Source: Brachionus koreanus | Taxonomy: Eukaryota; Rotifera; Eurotatoria; Ploima; Brachionidae | Length of the DNA: 64,000 bases | Reading direction: 5' to 3' | NCBI GenBank assembly: GCA_016987375.1 | Contig: PJRA01000263.1 | Location: 5,397,571-5,461,570, forward strand | In this document: piece after piece, positions 12,501 through 25,200 of the stretch | Layout of the letters: the number at the start of each line of letters is the position of its first letter | How positions within the stretch are numbered: the stretch's first letter is position 1 | Notes under the pieces: generated by a model | Seen by the model: the letters and a program-made list of their open reading frames with translations, nothing else | Told to the model about the DNA's origin: nothing | Databases searched by the model: none | Translations under genes and position numbers: made by a program

Positions 12501-15500
12501 GAAAGAGAAAAATTAGAAAATGATCTTGAATTTTTGGGTCTAATAATTATGGAAAATAGATTAAAACCGGAAACATGTTCTGTCATTAATAAGCTAAAAG
12601 CAGCAAATATAAGGACGATTATGTGTACTGGAGATAACATTCTAACGGCTCTGAGTGTTGCTAGAGATTGTAACATGATCGATGAAGAAGACAGAGTTAT
12701 AATTGTAGAGGCTAATCCTGGCGAAGATCCTAAATTTAGCTATGCCGAAATTGTTCGGCAAAAAGTCAAAGAAATCGAATTCGACCCAAAAGTAAGCTAG
12801 TTTATTTTTGAAAATTTTTCTTATCAACTTTTAGTTTCATTTTTTTATTTTAAAGTTATCTATTTACTCAATTAAAAAGAAATTATTCTCATAAATAATT
12901 TTATTTCTTTATTATTAGACATTTTGATAGGAATTATTTTAATAGTATTATTTTTATCATCAGTTAATTTCTATGTTCTACATTAGAAATATACATAAAA
13001 ATTTAAAAGATATTAAATTTATTTTAATTTAGAAAAATATTTTAATTTTATAAAATTAAGCTTAAGTTAAAATCTAAAATTTAAAAAATATTAAAAAGAT
13101 CTGGCAATTTGTATAAAAATCTCAAAACTGAACTTTTCTGGTATTTTCTTGTAGATCTCACTGATTTCGATTAAAAACAAAGTTTTTAGTTTGTAAAAGT
13201 TTTAAAAATTCAAATGGAAATTAAATATTTTGATATTTTAAAAAGAAGCTTGACCAAGAAATTAAATAATCTTAAAAATAAAATTTGAAAAATTTTACTT
13301 TAACATGATTTATGGTCTAAATAAAAAAAAAAAACATTTTGAAAAAATTGATATTTTTCAATTAATAATTTTTAGTGAATATTTTGCGGCTACTTAGTTT
13401 GAAATATTTTATAAATAAAAAAAAAAGTTAAGCTCTTAAATTGATAGGGTTAATGACATGGAGGTCCTAGAGTCACAAAGTGACTAACTAAAAATTTGCT
13501 TAGTTTTATTTTTTAGCTCTACTATAATGAATTTTTATCAATATTTTAATTTGCCGTTTTTAATTTTCTTTTTAATTTATTATACTTTTACTTAGATTTT
13601 TTTTACATTTTTATATATTTAATCTGAAGAAGCATTAGCTCGATACAGAAAGACGAATAAAAAAATATGTAATAAAATTTATTTCAAAATTTCTGAAAAT
13701 TCATTCAATTCTTTTAAAGATTTTTATGATTTTCAATCTTCTTTATTATGAGGAACTAGATTTGGATAGACCCAATACTTGAGATTCAAACAAATCCATG
13801 ATTTATAGTTAATAACAAAAGAATAGAGATCATTTTAGCTTTTTTTGTAATTTTTTTTGATTTAGCTATCTTTAAAATTTATTAAACGATAACTTTTTTA
13901 ATTTTAATTTTTTTTTCCTAGTCGAAAAAGCTATTTGAAAAAGACAAAAACTCCCATTTTCATTTTGCAGTTGGTGGAAAGTCTTTTGATGTTATTCGTA
14001 CGGAACACAAAGAACTATTTAAAAAAGTGATTTATACTTTATTCACAAAAAAATAACTAAATTTTTGAAATAAAAAGCTTGCCGTGCGTGGAACTGTTTT
14101 TGGTAGAATGAGCCCGGAACAAAAACAACAGTTAATAGAACTTTTACAGGACTTGGGGTAAGGTTTTTGTATAATTAGACATTTACACTCAATTTTTTCG
14201 CATAAGTGTACTTTTTTGTCTTCTGATTGCTACTTTTATCTTCATCTGTACAAAAATTTTTATGTACCATATTTTGATATTCTTTGTTTTCATGAATCAT
14301 CTCTCCAGGCTGTTTAAAATTCATCCGATGAGGCTGCTCAATAGATATTTTCTTACACTTGACAATATTAATAAACGCTGTTCGAAACGATTTATTAAAC
14401 ATTGTATACACAATTGGATTAGCCATACTAGACATGTATCCTAGCCAGAGTATAAATGTGTGAACTAATGGCTCGTATTCTGAAAAAAATTCTTTAACGC
14501 ATTTTTCGCATAATCCACTTGCTATATTTAGAAAAAAAAAAGGACACCAAAGACTTACAAACACAATGAATATAATGATCAAAACTTTGAGCGCTTTTTT
14601 TTCATTTTGAGCTATTTTCTTAATAGACTGGTAGTTTACAAAAGAGTAACGAGACTGTCTGCTCGAATTTGGAGCACTGGCCCCTGGATTTCCTCTTCTG
14701 ATCAGCGCTTTTTCTGATATACTTTGAGGCCTGGTCAAAACACTATCATTTGATTCAATGTCTAATTGCATCTTTGTTTGAATCAGTAAACCTTCTAAAA
14801 CACTTGAAAATGTTTTTTTTTGAAACAACCGAAAGTTTTCTTCCATTTTAAGCTTTTTATCGATCAACTTTCGGTCCAGAACTCTTTTGAGTATTCGTAT
14901 AGTGGAAATATATGCAACCAACATGACAAAGAATGGCACATAGAATGCAAAAACGCTTCCATATATCTTGAATTTTTTGTTAAATAATTGACATATTTTA
15001 TTGCTTGAGTCGAACACATTTTTTGAATCGATTAGACTCAAGAAAAAAATTGGTGAACAGATCAGAATCGAAATGAACCAAACTATTGTAATTTTCACCA
15101 AAGTAATACGCTTTGATTTATTTCGACCATATTTTAGAGGGAATTTGATTGTAAGATATCTGTCTAAAGCCATTGTGCTCATGTGATAAATTGATGATGT
15201 ACAGCACAATACGTCAAGACTGACCCAGATAGAGCACAATTTTTTATCAAAAGGATAGTAGCCAAGTATTTCGGACAAAAGGCTTGACGGCATCACAAAC
15301 ATTGCTACCATAAAGTCGGCCACAGCAAGTGAAATTAAAAACAGATTTGTTCTTGTCTGTAATTTTCTTTCACGAAATACAGCCGCACAAACTAAGGAAT
15401 TACCGAATGCAGTGAAAACAATAACTTAAATAATTTTCTTTATTATTCACAGTTTATTCGATAATAAGACAAAATTTTTTTTTACCTGAAAACAAAAATA

Positions 15501-17598
15501 TATAAATAAACCAATTTGATAATTTAAAGTAGTTAGATTCTTGAATCAATTTTGAGCCATTGAGTCTTGGATTGTTTATTTCAATCAGACAATCACATTC
15601 TTGACGCGACAATGTGCTAATATATTGGTTAATTTTTGAAAGCTTTTTGGATGTCAAATTATAACCCCAGTCTTGACTGAAGTCTGGCTTAGTTTTTGAT
15701 GACTCTTTGATAATATCTGAAATTAATTGCATAACTAAATCTGATTATTATAACTGAATTAATTTAGAGAAAATTTGATTAATAAATATTGAAATTCAAT
15801 ACTTAAAGTAAAATGAAATTTAAATATAAATCTTAATTAACAAATAAATTAAACATATTTTGCTCAAAAAGAAACTTAAAATACGGAAATAAATAAAATA
15901 ATTTTTTCCTTTTTCTTTTTTTTTGTTGTTGCTCATTTATTATTTTTGGGAACAATTTATTTTTCCATTAATCGGCTGATAGAAATTAAACTTTTGATTT
16001 AATCATATATTAGTCGCATCTTCTAAACATCTAATTAAACGTCAAATGAAATGCTTTGAATAATTCCTTGGAGAGAAGCCACCTATTTTTAATTCCTATT
16101 TTTTTTTCATTCAAACATGACAAATTTGATTTAATTATTTATTTAAAAGATATTTTGTCGGTATGTGCGGCGACGGTGCAAATGACTGCGGAGCTGTAAT
16201 TTTGACAAAATATAATTAGAGAATTTAATTAAAATTAAATTTTTTTAAGCTAAAAGCAGCCAATTCAGGCATATCATTGTCGAACGCCGAAGCCTCAGTA
16301 GCCAGTCCGTTTACCTCGAAAAATCCTAATATAGAATGCGTACCGACCACTATAAGAGAAGGCCGCGCTGCTTTGGTCACTTCTTTCGGAGTAATTAAAT
16401 TTATTTGCATGTATAGCTTGACACAATTCGTCTCAGTGATAATCTTGTACACAATCAATGCTGGAATAACTGATTTTGAGTTTTTATATATTGATTTATT
16501 TTTAGTTACAATTGTAGCTTTTTTCTGTAAGCTTATCTAAAATTAAAACACAAGCAAATAAAGTGTATTATTTTATTTTAGTTTCTCGGACAGAAGCTTT
16601 TCCGGAACTATACAAAAAACCTCCACCAAACAAACTGATCGCTTGGAGGCCAATTTTGTCTCTTTTTGGACACATGTTTTTGATATTAGGAGTTCAAGTT
16701 TTTGTATTTTTCTATGTCAAATGGCAACCATGGTTCGAAGCTTATGAAGACAGTGATAATAAAAGAGATAAAAATTTTGCATCTTATGAAAACACAGCAG
16801 TGTTCACGGTGTCTATGTTTCAGTATTTATCAGAGGCGGTGATTTTTTCAAAGGGAGCACCATATAGACGGAGCATTTTCTCAAACTGTAAATAGTAAAA
16901 TTACTGAAAAAAAAAAATATTCATTTATTTTTCAAATTCAGATCTGTTTATTGGAGTTTTAGTAATATTGCTGATATTTTCATTAATTTTGGCCTTAGCG
17001 TACATAAAACCACTTTATGAGTTTTTTACTGTAAGAACTGTTTTAGTCATAATAAAAGAAAGAAAATTTAATTTTTATCTAAAAGCTGCTTGTTATACCA
17101 GATGTCAAATTTAGGCTCATTTTGGTTGGCATCGCAATAGCTCATTTCTTCATATCGTTTATTTTTGAAGTAAAAAATGTTTTTGATTTCATTCAATAAT
17201 TTCTAATTATTTTATTTTAGAGTTACATAATAGATTCTGATTTTTTGATTGATTATGACACCAAAGATGATTCAAATAAACTTGAAGATGAATCGGAGTA
17301 CAAGTGTTATCCAAAAAAAGGCTCAAATAAGACTCCATACCAAAAAATTGAGATCGAGATTCGAAAGGAAGCACCCCACTGGCCCCCAATAACAAAATCA
17401 TCAGACCAAGATTCAAACCACATTCCGAATGGGAGAGCAAATCACATTGAATTAAATGAAAAACCGCCTTTGGTAAAGACTTTTTCGGCTAAACAAAAAA
17501 ACCAAAACGAAGAAATTGAAATGATTACAGAAAAAGTGACAGTTTTACCATTTGATAATCAAACTGATAAAATGAGCACTGAGCTAACAAAAATTTAA
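9581..17598 (+). CDS. ATP13A: P5B-type cation-transporting ATPase (ATP13A family)
   Basis: Predicted 1272-residue endo-lysosomal P5B ATPase; animal members export polyamines from late endosomes. Exons: 9581-9637, 9863-10243, 10668-10822, 10876-11080, 11136-12791, 13922-14026, 14078-14157, 16150-16195, 16250-16526, 16582-16887, 16942-17030, 17086-17169, 17221-17598. All junctions keep phase with GT-AG ends. An in-frame stop precedes ATG 9581. Landmarks: N-terminal hydrophobic hairpin (exon 2), TGES of the actuator domain at residues 337-340, PPALP in TM4 at 480-484 (the P5B form; P5A has PPELP), phosphorylated Asp523 in DKTGTLT, hinge GDGANDCG at 887-894, then the C-terminal TM block. Family length is about 1150-1250. 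The C-terminal 125 residues form a polar tail. AATAAA overlaps the stop. Intron 7 holds a receptor gene on the other strand; intron 5 holds a LINE tail. Confidence 0.93.
13615..13672 (+). repeat. LINE 3' tail in ATPase intron 5
   Basis: AATCTGAAGAAGC, TTAGCTCGATACAGAAA and a following A-rich tail match the 3' end of the LINE at 7170-7960. The copy is severely 5'-truncated. The preceding ~170 bases may belong to the same element but are too AT-rich to judge. Confidence 0.6.
14175..15732 (-). CDS. 5-HT2-like biogenic amine GPCR, nested in ATPase intron 7
   Basis: Two exons, 15486-15732 and 14175-15424, joined in phase 1 across a 61-base intron, give 498 residues. The N-terminus has two sequons (NLT, NGS). 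The intron falls inside TM1, whose two halves (WFIYIFLFS and [10 protein letters not shown]) only make sense when spliced. TM2 carries SLAVADF; TM3 carries the amine-binding Asp153 in WVSLDVL and DRY at about 170-172. TM6 reads SLWCPFFF and TM7 [16 protein letters not shown]. The pattern around TM3, the DRY loop and TM6-TM7 resembles serotonin 5-HT2 receptors more than dopamine or octopamine ones; the exact ligand is an inference. The third intracellular loop is about 120 residues, serine-rich and basic. Transcription opposes the host ATPase gene. Confidence 0.9.
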
Positions 17599-18147
17599 AT
17601 AAAATGAATTAGGTCAATGAATTTTTAAGTTATTGATTTTTCAAAAACAAAACCAGTTTCAGGACTTTTGATCCATAAGTGTTCTTTGAATTTTTATCAA
17701 ATTTAACAATTGAAATTTTAGTTTTTTGTTTTTAAGTTTTTTTTTTGTTTCAGTATTCATTTCAAAAATTTAGGCGTCTAATAAATCAAAGAAAGTAAAA
17801 AATATTATATTTTTTTTCCAGAAATTAAAACTAAAGAATTAAAATAAATGATTATAAATTTTTTTAAATAAAATTTTATATCCAAATTTTCCTTTCCCCA
17901 AATTTTACCGAATTTAACTAATCTGACTAAACATAAAATACAATCAAAATTAAAATAATCAGAGTTTCTATTATATTCTTGAAAATCTACTTTAAGATCA
18001 TATGATAGTAATTAACTAAAAAAGCTCTTGATATTTATAGTCAAAATGATTTAAAATGGACAAACCAAATCAATACTGTACCACTTGTTGAAATCTTATT
18101 TTGATGATAGCCGAAAATTTTTCTAGTTGAACATTGATTCATTAAGA
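17599..18147. other. Intergenic, nothing recognised
   Basis: 3' flank of the ATPase gene, AT-rich. No exon or repeat was identified before the LINE relic at 18148. Confidence 0.4.
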
Positions 18148-18420
18148 ATGATTTATGCTTTACAGCATTAGTAAGACCTCATCTAGAATTTGCCATAAGT
18201 TCATGGTTTCCGTTTCTTGAGAAAGACTTTTCATAAATCGAAAAGATACAAAGAAGAGTGACCAAGATTATTTCTTCAGTTCGGAAATATAATTACCGAC
18301 ATAACTTAAGAAGTTTAACTTTACTGAAACTAAAATTAGATCCATGAATGGTAATTTTAAACGTCTATTTGATGATTTAAAAAATTAAGGTCATGACTTT
18401 GACTTGTTGGTTAAAATGAT
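18148..18420 (+). pseudogene. CR1-like LINE relic, C-terminal reverse transcriptase
   Basis: The + strand reads TALVRPHLEFAISSWFPFL, then KIQRRVTKIISSVRKYNY and LRSLTLLKLKLDP, with in-frame stops. This is the conserved C-terminal RT segment of CR1/L2-type elements (typical KALVRPHLEYA and LEKVQRRATK). Nothing upstream is recognisable. Confidence 0.65.
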
Positions 18421-18594
18421 TGATTTCTAAAGAATATTTATAATGTATAAGAAATATTTTTTTTATTTGAATAAAAAAATTAAATATTTTAAAAATTATT
18501 TATTAAATAAAGATATTAACTTAAGATAAATTTGAATTAAAAACTTTTGATAAAATAACTTTTGAAAAATAAATTAATAAAAGCAGACAGCTAC

Positions 18595-18662
18595 CATAGC
18601 AAGGCACTTATTTCATTGCTCCGCAGTTAGTCTGCTGCAGCTTATTATTATTATTATTAATT
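18595..18662 (+). repeat. LINE-type 3' tail with (TTA)n
   Basis: A hairpin-forming GCAGTTAGTCTGCTGC is followed by AGC and a TTA microsatellite. It lies about 180 bases downstream of the CR1-like relic and may be its 3' end. Confidence 0.4.
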
Positions 18663-18912
18663 ACTTAAAAGTTACTAAGTCATGACTTGTACTTTTTAAA
18701 TGTTTTCCAACAAGTCAAAAGTCTTAACTTTGACTCGATTTAAGACCTGTAATTTAAACAATTCTGGTCACAGTATTTATATACTCCTACTCCTAGATTG
18801 AAAAAATTTTACTTTATATATTCAGTATTCGATAATACAGTTTGACAACTAGAAACATGATAGAACTTTTTTTCTACAGCATTTATTTTGCCCTAAAATC
18901 AAGATCTAAAAG

Positions 18913-19203
18913 ATTTTTTTTGACCCTATTCTATCCTAGTGGATAATGGGGAGGCGCTCATCATCTTTTCAAGTACCTTTTTGAGCAACATCTCCGATTT
19001 GACACCGAGGCTACTGCATCGAGTTGATCATCTACACTGTAAATTTTACTCATTCGAAACGGTCTCCCTTTTTTTGATGAAAGAAGTTTAAACATGCGCC
19101 CCGTATTGCACAGATATTTTGAAGATTTTTCCACGCTCAGTGGGTTTTGAACCCTAGATCTTCTGTTTGCATGACTAACACACAAACTGCTCGGCTATAC
19201 GGG
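18913..19203 (-). repeat. tRNA-derived SINE, copy 2 (best copy)
   Basis: On the minus strand the element starts CCCGTATAGCCGAGCAG, with A-box TAGCCGAGCAG at 19187-19197 and B-box GGTTCAAAACC at 19143-19153. The conserved body follows, ending GATAGAATAGGGTC plus an A-tail (plus-strand T run 18913-18921). A target duplication is visible: AAGATCTAAAAGAT at 18901-18914 and AAGGATCTAAAAGAT from 19572, the latter beyond the MITE inserted at the SINE's 5' edge. No coding frame is meaningful. Known class: tRNA-derived SINE with poly-A tail, mobilised by a partner LINE. Confidence 0.85.
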
Positions 19204-19210
19204 TAAGAAT

Positions 19211-19569
19211 TAGTGTTGGATGCGGACAGAGCTAGCCGGTCCAATGGACGGGCGGTTACTATAGCGGGCTACTTTTTAGCCCGTATAACCGTAGTCAATA
19301 AGTCCTGAATATATGAAAAGGTCCTTTTTTGCAAGAAATTTAAAAATTTATCCTTAACAAATTATTGAAAAATAAAATTTTTTTAAATAAATCCTAAACC
19401 CACCTGGAAAAAATGTGACGGTTACTTAGACAGCCCGTATAATTTTAAAGGTCACTAAACCGGCTAAAAAGTAGCCCGTTATAATATACTGTCCTTTTAA
19501 TACGGTCACGGTCATAGTTTTGAAAAATTTTGGCCCGTTTACTGTCTGCTTGCACGGACACCAACACTA
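19211..19569. mobile_element. Non-autonomous hAT-type MITE inserted at SINE edge
   Basis: 359-bp element with ends TAGTGTTGG and CCAACACTA. An extended but imperfect inverted repeat includes GCGGGCTACTTTTTAGCC on the left and GGCTAAAAAGTAGCCCG on the right. Flanking 8-bp target duplications GTAAGAAT (19203-19210) and GTAAGGAT (19570-19577) differ at one base. Termini and 8-bp duplications are diagnostic of the hAT superfamily. No transposase is encoded. Confidence 0.85.
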
Positions 19570-19577
19570 GTAAGGAT

Positions 19578-22275
19578 CTAAAAGATATTCCGATAAAAAT
19601 TCTGCTAATTCGTTTTTTTATATTTAATTTAAAATTCAAATGAATTCAAAAGTCTAGATCTTAAAAAAGTTAAGATCTATTGATTAATCTTAAAATATAT
19701 TAAATAATTTGGTAATTCTTATTAATTAAATTTTCCAATTCAAAGAAAGAAATGACATTTATATGTTCAGTTTCAAAAAAAAAACATTTACGGATACAGA
19801 TGTCAATGCGAAATAAAAAGCGAAATTTAATTTGTTAAAAAAGAAGTTATATTATTATATTCTTGTTTTTCTTTCAGTAACACCGATAAGATAGGCGAAT
19901 TCTAGGCCTTAAAAAAAAACTGAATTTTAAATGATTAAAATTATTTAATTTTATTATCTGTAGGTGCAGCAGTCTGATAGTTTACAATCAAAAAAAAATC
20001 TATTTTTCCAAAAAAAAAACTAACAGTTTAAAATTAATATTTTTATCCAAAATTGATTCTAGTTATATTTGCTTCTCGTAATAAAATTTTTGATTTTATT
20101 CAGGTAATTATATGCAAAAAAAGATTTTATATTCTGTTTTTTTTTCTACTATTTCAAAAAACCCATCTGGAAAATAATAAGAAAAATTATATAGACTTCA
20201 AGCTAAAAAATAAAAACTGATTTAAAAACGAACAAAAATCTTTCTATTATGAATCAAATCTTAAGATAAGCCAAAATGCTTAATTGAAAGAAAAATACAG
20301 TATTTAGTTTACCCGTTTTTCTATCTCACTTTAAAAAGAAATTAGTTCTAAAACTTTTTTATTATTTGAAATAAAATCTAATATATTTTGTTAATAAAAA
20401 TTTTTTTAGTTTGTAAAATTTTTCTTTGCTATGACCTATTGAAAATCAAAACTCAATAAACTAGTTTGTGAAAAATAAGAAAAAGCTTTTTTTTACAAAC
20501 AGTTTTCTCAATCAATTTTTAGAAATCAATAAGACAATATCTTTAACAGTTAAAATAATTTTATATTCAACAAAATAAAAAGTTTTTTTTTGCAAATTAA
20601 CTAAAACAAAAAATTTTAACAAAATATTAAGATTGGAATCAATTAAATTAATAAATGAACAAGTTTCTATTGATTAATAATTTAAAAAATTAGCTGGACA
20701 TTTAACGAAAAATTTTAAAATACTTGATTGAGAATATACTTTTTTTATCATACAGTTTTCTAAGTAGAGAGTTTAACCCACATTAATAGCATAAAACATA
20801 ATCTAAAATTCAGTTTTTTTTTTTATTTGATGGTGTTTGGATCGAACTATTCTTGACTAACCGGTTCGATAAAATGCTATTTTTACTCAATTGAATCGAT
20901 AGACAAAATTTCACTTAACACAACCAAAACCTGATTGAAAATAGACTTAATATCCAAATTTAAGTTCTCTTTAACGTCTTCTCAGACTGAATTGTGTTGA
21001 AAAAATGTTGTATTTTGAAAATATTTTGTTTCTGTTTGAGAAAAACGCCTAAATTTAAATTTAGTTTAAAAATAAAAATTAAAATTTAATTTTTATTTTA
21101 AGCTTAATGATTAATCTGAAAGAAGAATTTGATTGCAAGCATAGTTAATAATTTAATAACATAATTTTGTCAATTAGACAAAAATATGACGAAAAAAAGG
21201 AAAGAAAGGCGCTAATTTGAGATTATATTAATTAATTTTCCTATTTTTTATATATAAATTCTTCTATAATTTTTAAGATATTTGGTTTTAAAATTTGCAT
21301 GTAAAAATATTTTATTCTAACTAATTCATTTTTAATAAGTTTTTACTTTTTCTAAAAATATGCATTTGAAGCATTCTAATTAAATTTTTTTCATTATAAA
21401 AAAAAAAATTTATAAAAAAAATTAATATTCTAAAATATTTTTAAAAATTTTTAAATTTTTAGCAATAAATTTGATACAAATTAAACTGATAAAATAGTTG
21501 ATTCTAACTTTTTTAAAAATCGAATTAATGATAAATTTTACTTAAAATAATACTAATCATATTTGGTTTAGAGTCTCATTAAAAAAAGCAATAAATCGCT
21601 TATAGTTATTATAGCTCATCTTGATTCTCTAAAAAAATATCACCTCAAACCGACACTAAAAATAAAAATTTAAAGCTTATTCATTTATTGCCTCAAGGTG
21701 ATAATGTTTTTTTAAACGAGCAGGCATGATGAATTAATCATTAAGACGAGCTTCATTTATCAAGGATTTGCAATAATTTTTTTTTAAATTTGCTCGCTTG
21801 ATATAACTCTAAAACTAAATTTAAAATTCAAAGCCTCAAGACAGATTGTACCTATTTAGTTTAGCCTTTTTTTTTTGCTGTCATTATTTATACGATAACT
21901 AGGATTGAAAATCTTGTTTTTTTTGTTCTGGTCCTGAGTATTGATTTTAATTATCAATTTAATTACAATGAAAAGAACTATATATCTTTATTTTATGGTT
22001 TGTTGCTAATTGTCATTGAAAGGATTCTCGAACATTAAACACATAGCACAAACAAATGATAATTACAAAAATCTAGAATATCATTCAAGCATGATTGAGA
22101 ATAATTTTGAATTTTTGTTCTAAAAATTTAATTACTACTTAATTTAAAATAGATTTAAGATTCAAGGATTTTTTAAATATACGAAAGTTAATCTAAAACT
22201 AGCGTGTCGCTTAATAATTAAACAAACTTATTTCATGGTGTTAAAATTCTAATTTTTATCACTCAAAATTTAAAG
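19578..22275. other. Intergenic, nothing recognised
   Basis: About 2.7 kb of AT-rich DNA before the M1-family gene. No exon, RNA gene or clear repeat found. Promoter elements of the downstream gene are not recognisable. Confidence 0.4.
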
Positions 22276-25200
22276 ATGAAAAGCTTCTCAAAAAATAGCC
22301 CTGGTGATTTTTCCAACAACATGGATTCAAGTTGTAGAAGCTATGAACCACAGCACCGAACTCTAGATAACTCTATAAAAACATCTGGTTCTAATAATTA
22401 TGAAACTGTTGATTATTTTAATTCAATGAAACCGAAATTTAAATTCGATCCCAATGGTAAATATCTTAAAATTTTCGTTAGCTGAATATTTAGATATGTA
22501 TTAATTCATTTTATATGATGATGATTATCAATATTTATCAGATTTTAAATATTTTGTTTAGAAAAAGGTTTTAATTTTTTTTTAAAAAATATTTATTGAC
22601 AAAAAATAAAAAAAAAAGCTGTTAATGATTCTAGTTTAAGCTTAAAATTGAAATAAAAAGCCTATTTTTTTTATTATATTTAAATAATTTAAATTTAGTT
22701 ATTACAAAATAAAGATTAAATAAAAATATTAAACTTTTTTAAGTGATTCGACAACAGCCACAATATTCTTTTAGACCAACTGAGCAAATTACATCATACG
22801 ATTCAAATACAGCAGACATTTATTCGTATAGAGAATTAAATGAAATTTACAATGAAAATGATGAAATTAAATCGATAAACGAAAGACCTTCAGCAAATGA
22901 AAATTCTGTTCCGACAGCAGTTAATTTAAATTCAACTTATATTGAAGTAAAACCAATGAATATAATTGAAGAGGAAAAAAACAATATCTATAATGCAAGT
23001 TCTAGTGTATATAGTGTCAAATATTTGATTGATATAAATGATTTGAAAACGCATTTGGCATCAACGAATAGTCAAGCAACTATGGATACCATAAAAACCA
23101 AAAACTCTCAATCTAATTTACTCCAGGAAGGTCAAGATAATGAATCTTCGGATGAAAAAGTTGTCAACAATTTTAACAAACATGTGACAAAAAAAATCCA
23201 CATAAACTCTAATCCGTTCTTCTGCTGTAAAATTTTTGGCCTCTTTTTCTGTTGTTTTAAGTTCTTTTGTGGACTTTGTTTCAAGCCATGTTGCAGTACT
23301 GCTGGATTTTTAGGAGTTTTAGGCTTATTGATTGGTCTAATGGCTGGTGGAACACTGATGGGATTAAGTGGCGTTTTACCGATACCATACGAAATAACAA
23401 AAAATATCTGCAATACAACTCAGGACAACAATTATTATTATTATCAGCACAATCACACATTTTATGTGGAGAAAAACTCTTCATTAGAACCAAGTGAGTT
23501 TGGCCTCAAAAATAAATAAATACATTTAATTTTTTAATTTATAGATATTGATTATAAAAAATTTTGTACAGAGTTATACATAAGTCCAAATTTTACTGCT
23601 ATTGAAGAGGCAACAAAAAACCGAAAAATTCAAGAAAAAAAAGAATCTTTAACACTTGAGCTAAAATCGAATTTGAGCAAAACATTTGAAGAAATAAATA
23701 ATCTAAGAAATAGTATTTTGCATTTCATTCCGTTAAGTTATGACATTATTATGAGGCCGAAAATAAACACAAATGAAAATAGTCATTTATTAAAAGGAAA
23801 AATTAAATCTTCTCAAATTATCATGAACATTCAAATGACATCAAAATTATTGTGTAACTATTCAACTGAAATCATAATGATTCATACTAAAGAGTTTTCT
23901 AATATTGATATCAAGTATTGTTGAGTTTTAAACAAAATTTTAAATTATAAATTTTCATATTTAGACTTGAGCATAACAATAAGCCAAAAATAAAGATAAA
24001 GCGATGGAATCATGATTCACTTACGAATATTTTAGAGATTGAATTGACTGACAAGTGCAGGCTAGAATCGGTTTATATACTGAATATTTTTGTCTCATAC
24101 AAAAACTATGGAAAAAGTATTAAATTTGAAGAAGGCTCTAAAATGTGAGTACAAAATAGAAAAATTAAAAAATATTGAATATTATATTTATTCTAGTTAT
24201 TTTATGTCAAATTTTAATGAAAAGTTCGAATCTGCATTTCCTATTGTAGTACCTTATTATTCACATGCAAAAAGACAACAACAAATTCAAATCTATTTTA
24301 ATAATCCAGCTTTATTTAATCTTTCTCTTGAAAAAACCATCTCTTCTTCCCAATTAATTTTCAATACAGGCAGAAATAAAAGGTACTTGTTCAGCTTAAA
24401 TAATTTTTAACTTGAATTAAATGTTTTTTAAAAGAGAATTAAAAGATGGAACTGAATTTACTACGTTTGATCCTACTCCATTTTTTTCTGCACAAACACT
24501 AGGCTTTGTTTTTGGCGATTTTATGTGCAAAGAAAGCTACGATTTGGAAAAATTTAGTCTCAATTTTAGAATATGTTCGACTAAAGCAACTGATCTTTAT
24601 CCAGAAACTTTTGAGCTTTTGTCAAATTATGTCAAAAATTTGGTTCAATTTTATCAAAATTATACTAAGCAAGCATATCCAATCAATAAAATAGATTTAG
24701 TAGTTGTTCCCTTGAAAGACATAGATCTTATTGAAATAAATCATGTTGGAATTTTGTATCTTCCTGAGTCACATACAGACTCGGAATTATATTCATACGA
24801 TTATTTGACAAAACTAAAACGAAAGCTAAATTTGGTTAATTTACTATCAAAGCAACTTGGCAAACATTGGTACTATGACTCATTAGATTTTCATTGTTTG
24901 GAACAAAAGCTTAAAGAAAGTGAAATTTCAAAAGATACTTTAGACTTAATGAATTTGTGTTCAAATAGCTCATGCAGTCTTAGTGAAACCAGATTTTATT
25001 TAGACCAATATTTTGAATTAAATGAGAAATGCTTTTTATTTAAAGGCATTATTAATTGGATTAGCTATTCAGCATTTAAATCGGTAGAGCCTTATCTATT
25101 TGACTTGGTAACGTTTTATTTATATATTAAATTCATTAATAAATTCAAAATTTCTAAAAGGTAAATTTAGAGTGGTCTTTAATCAAGCATATTGATGAAA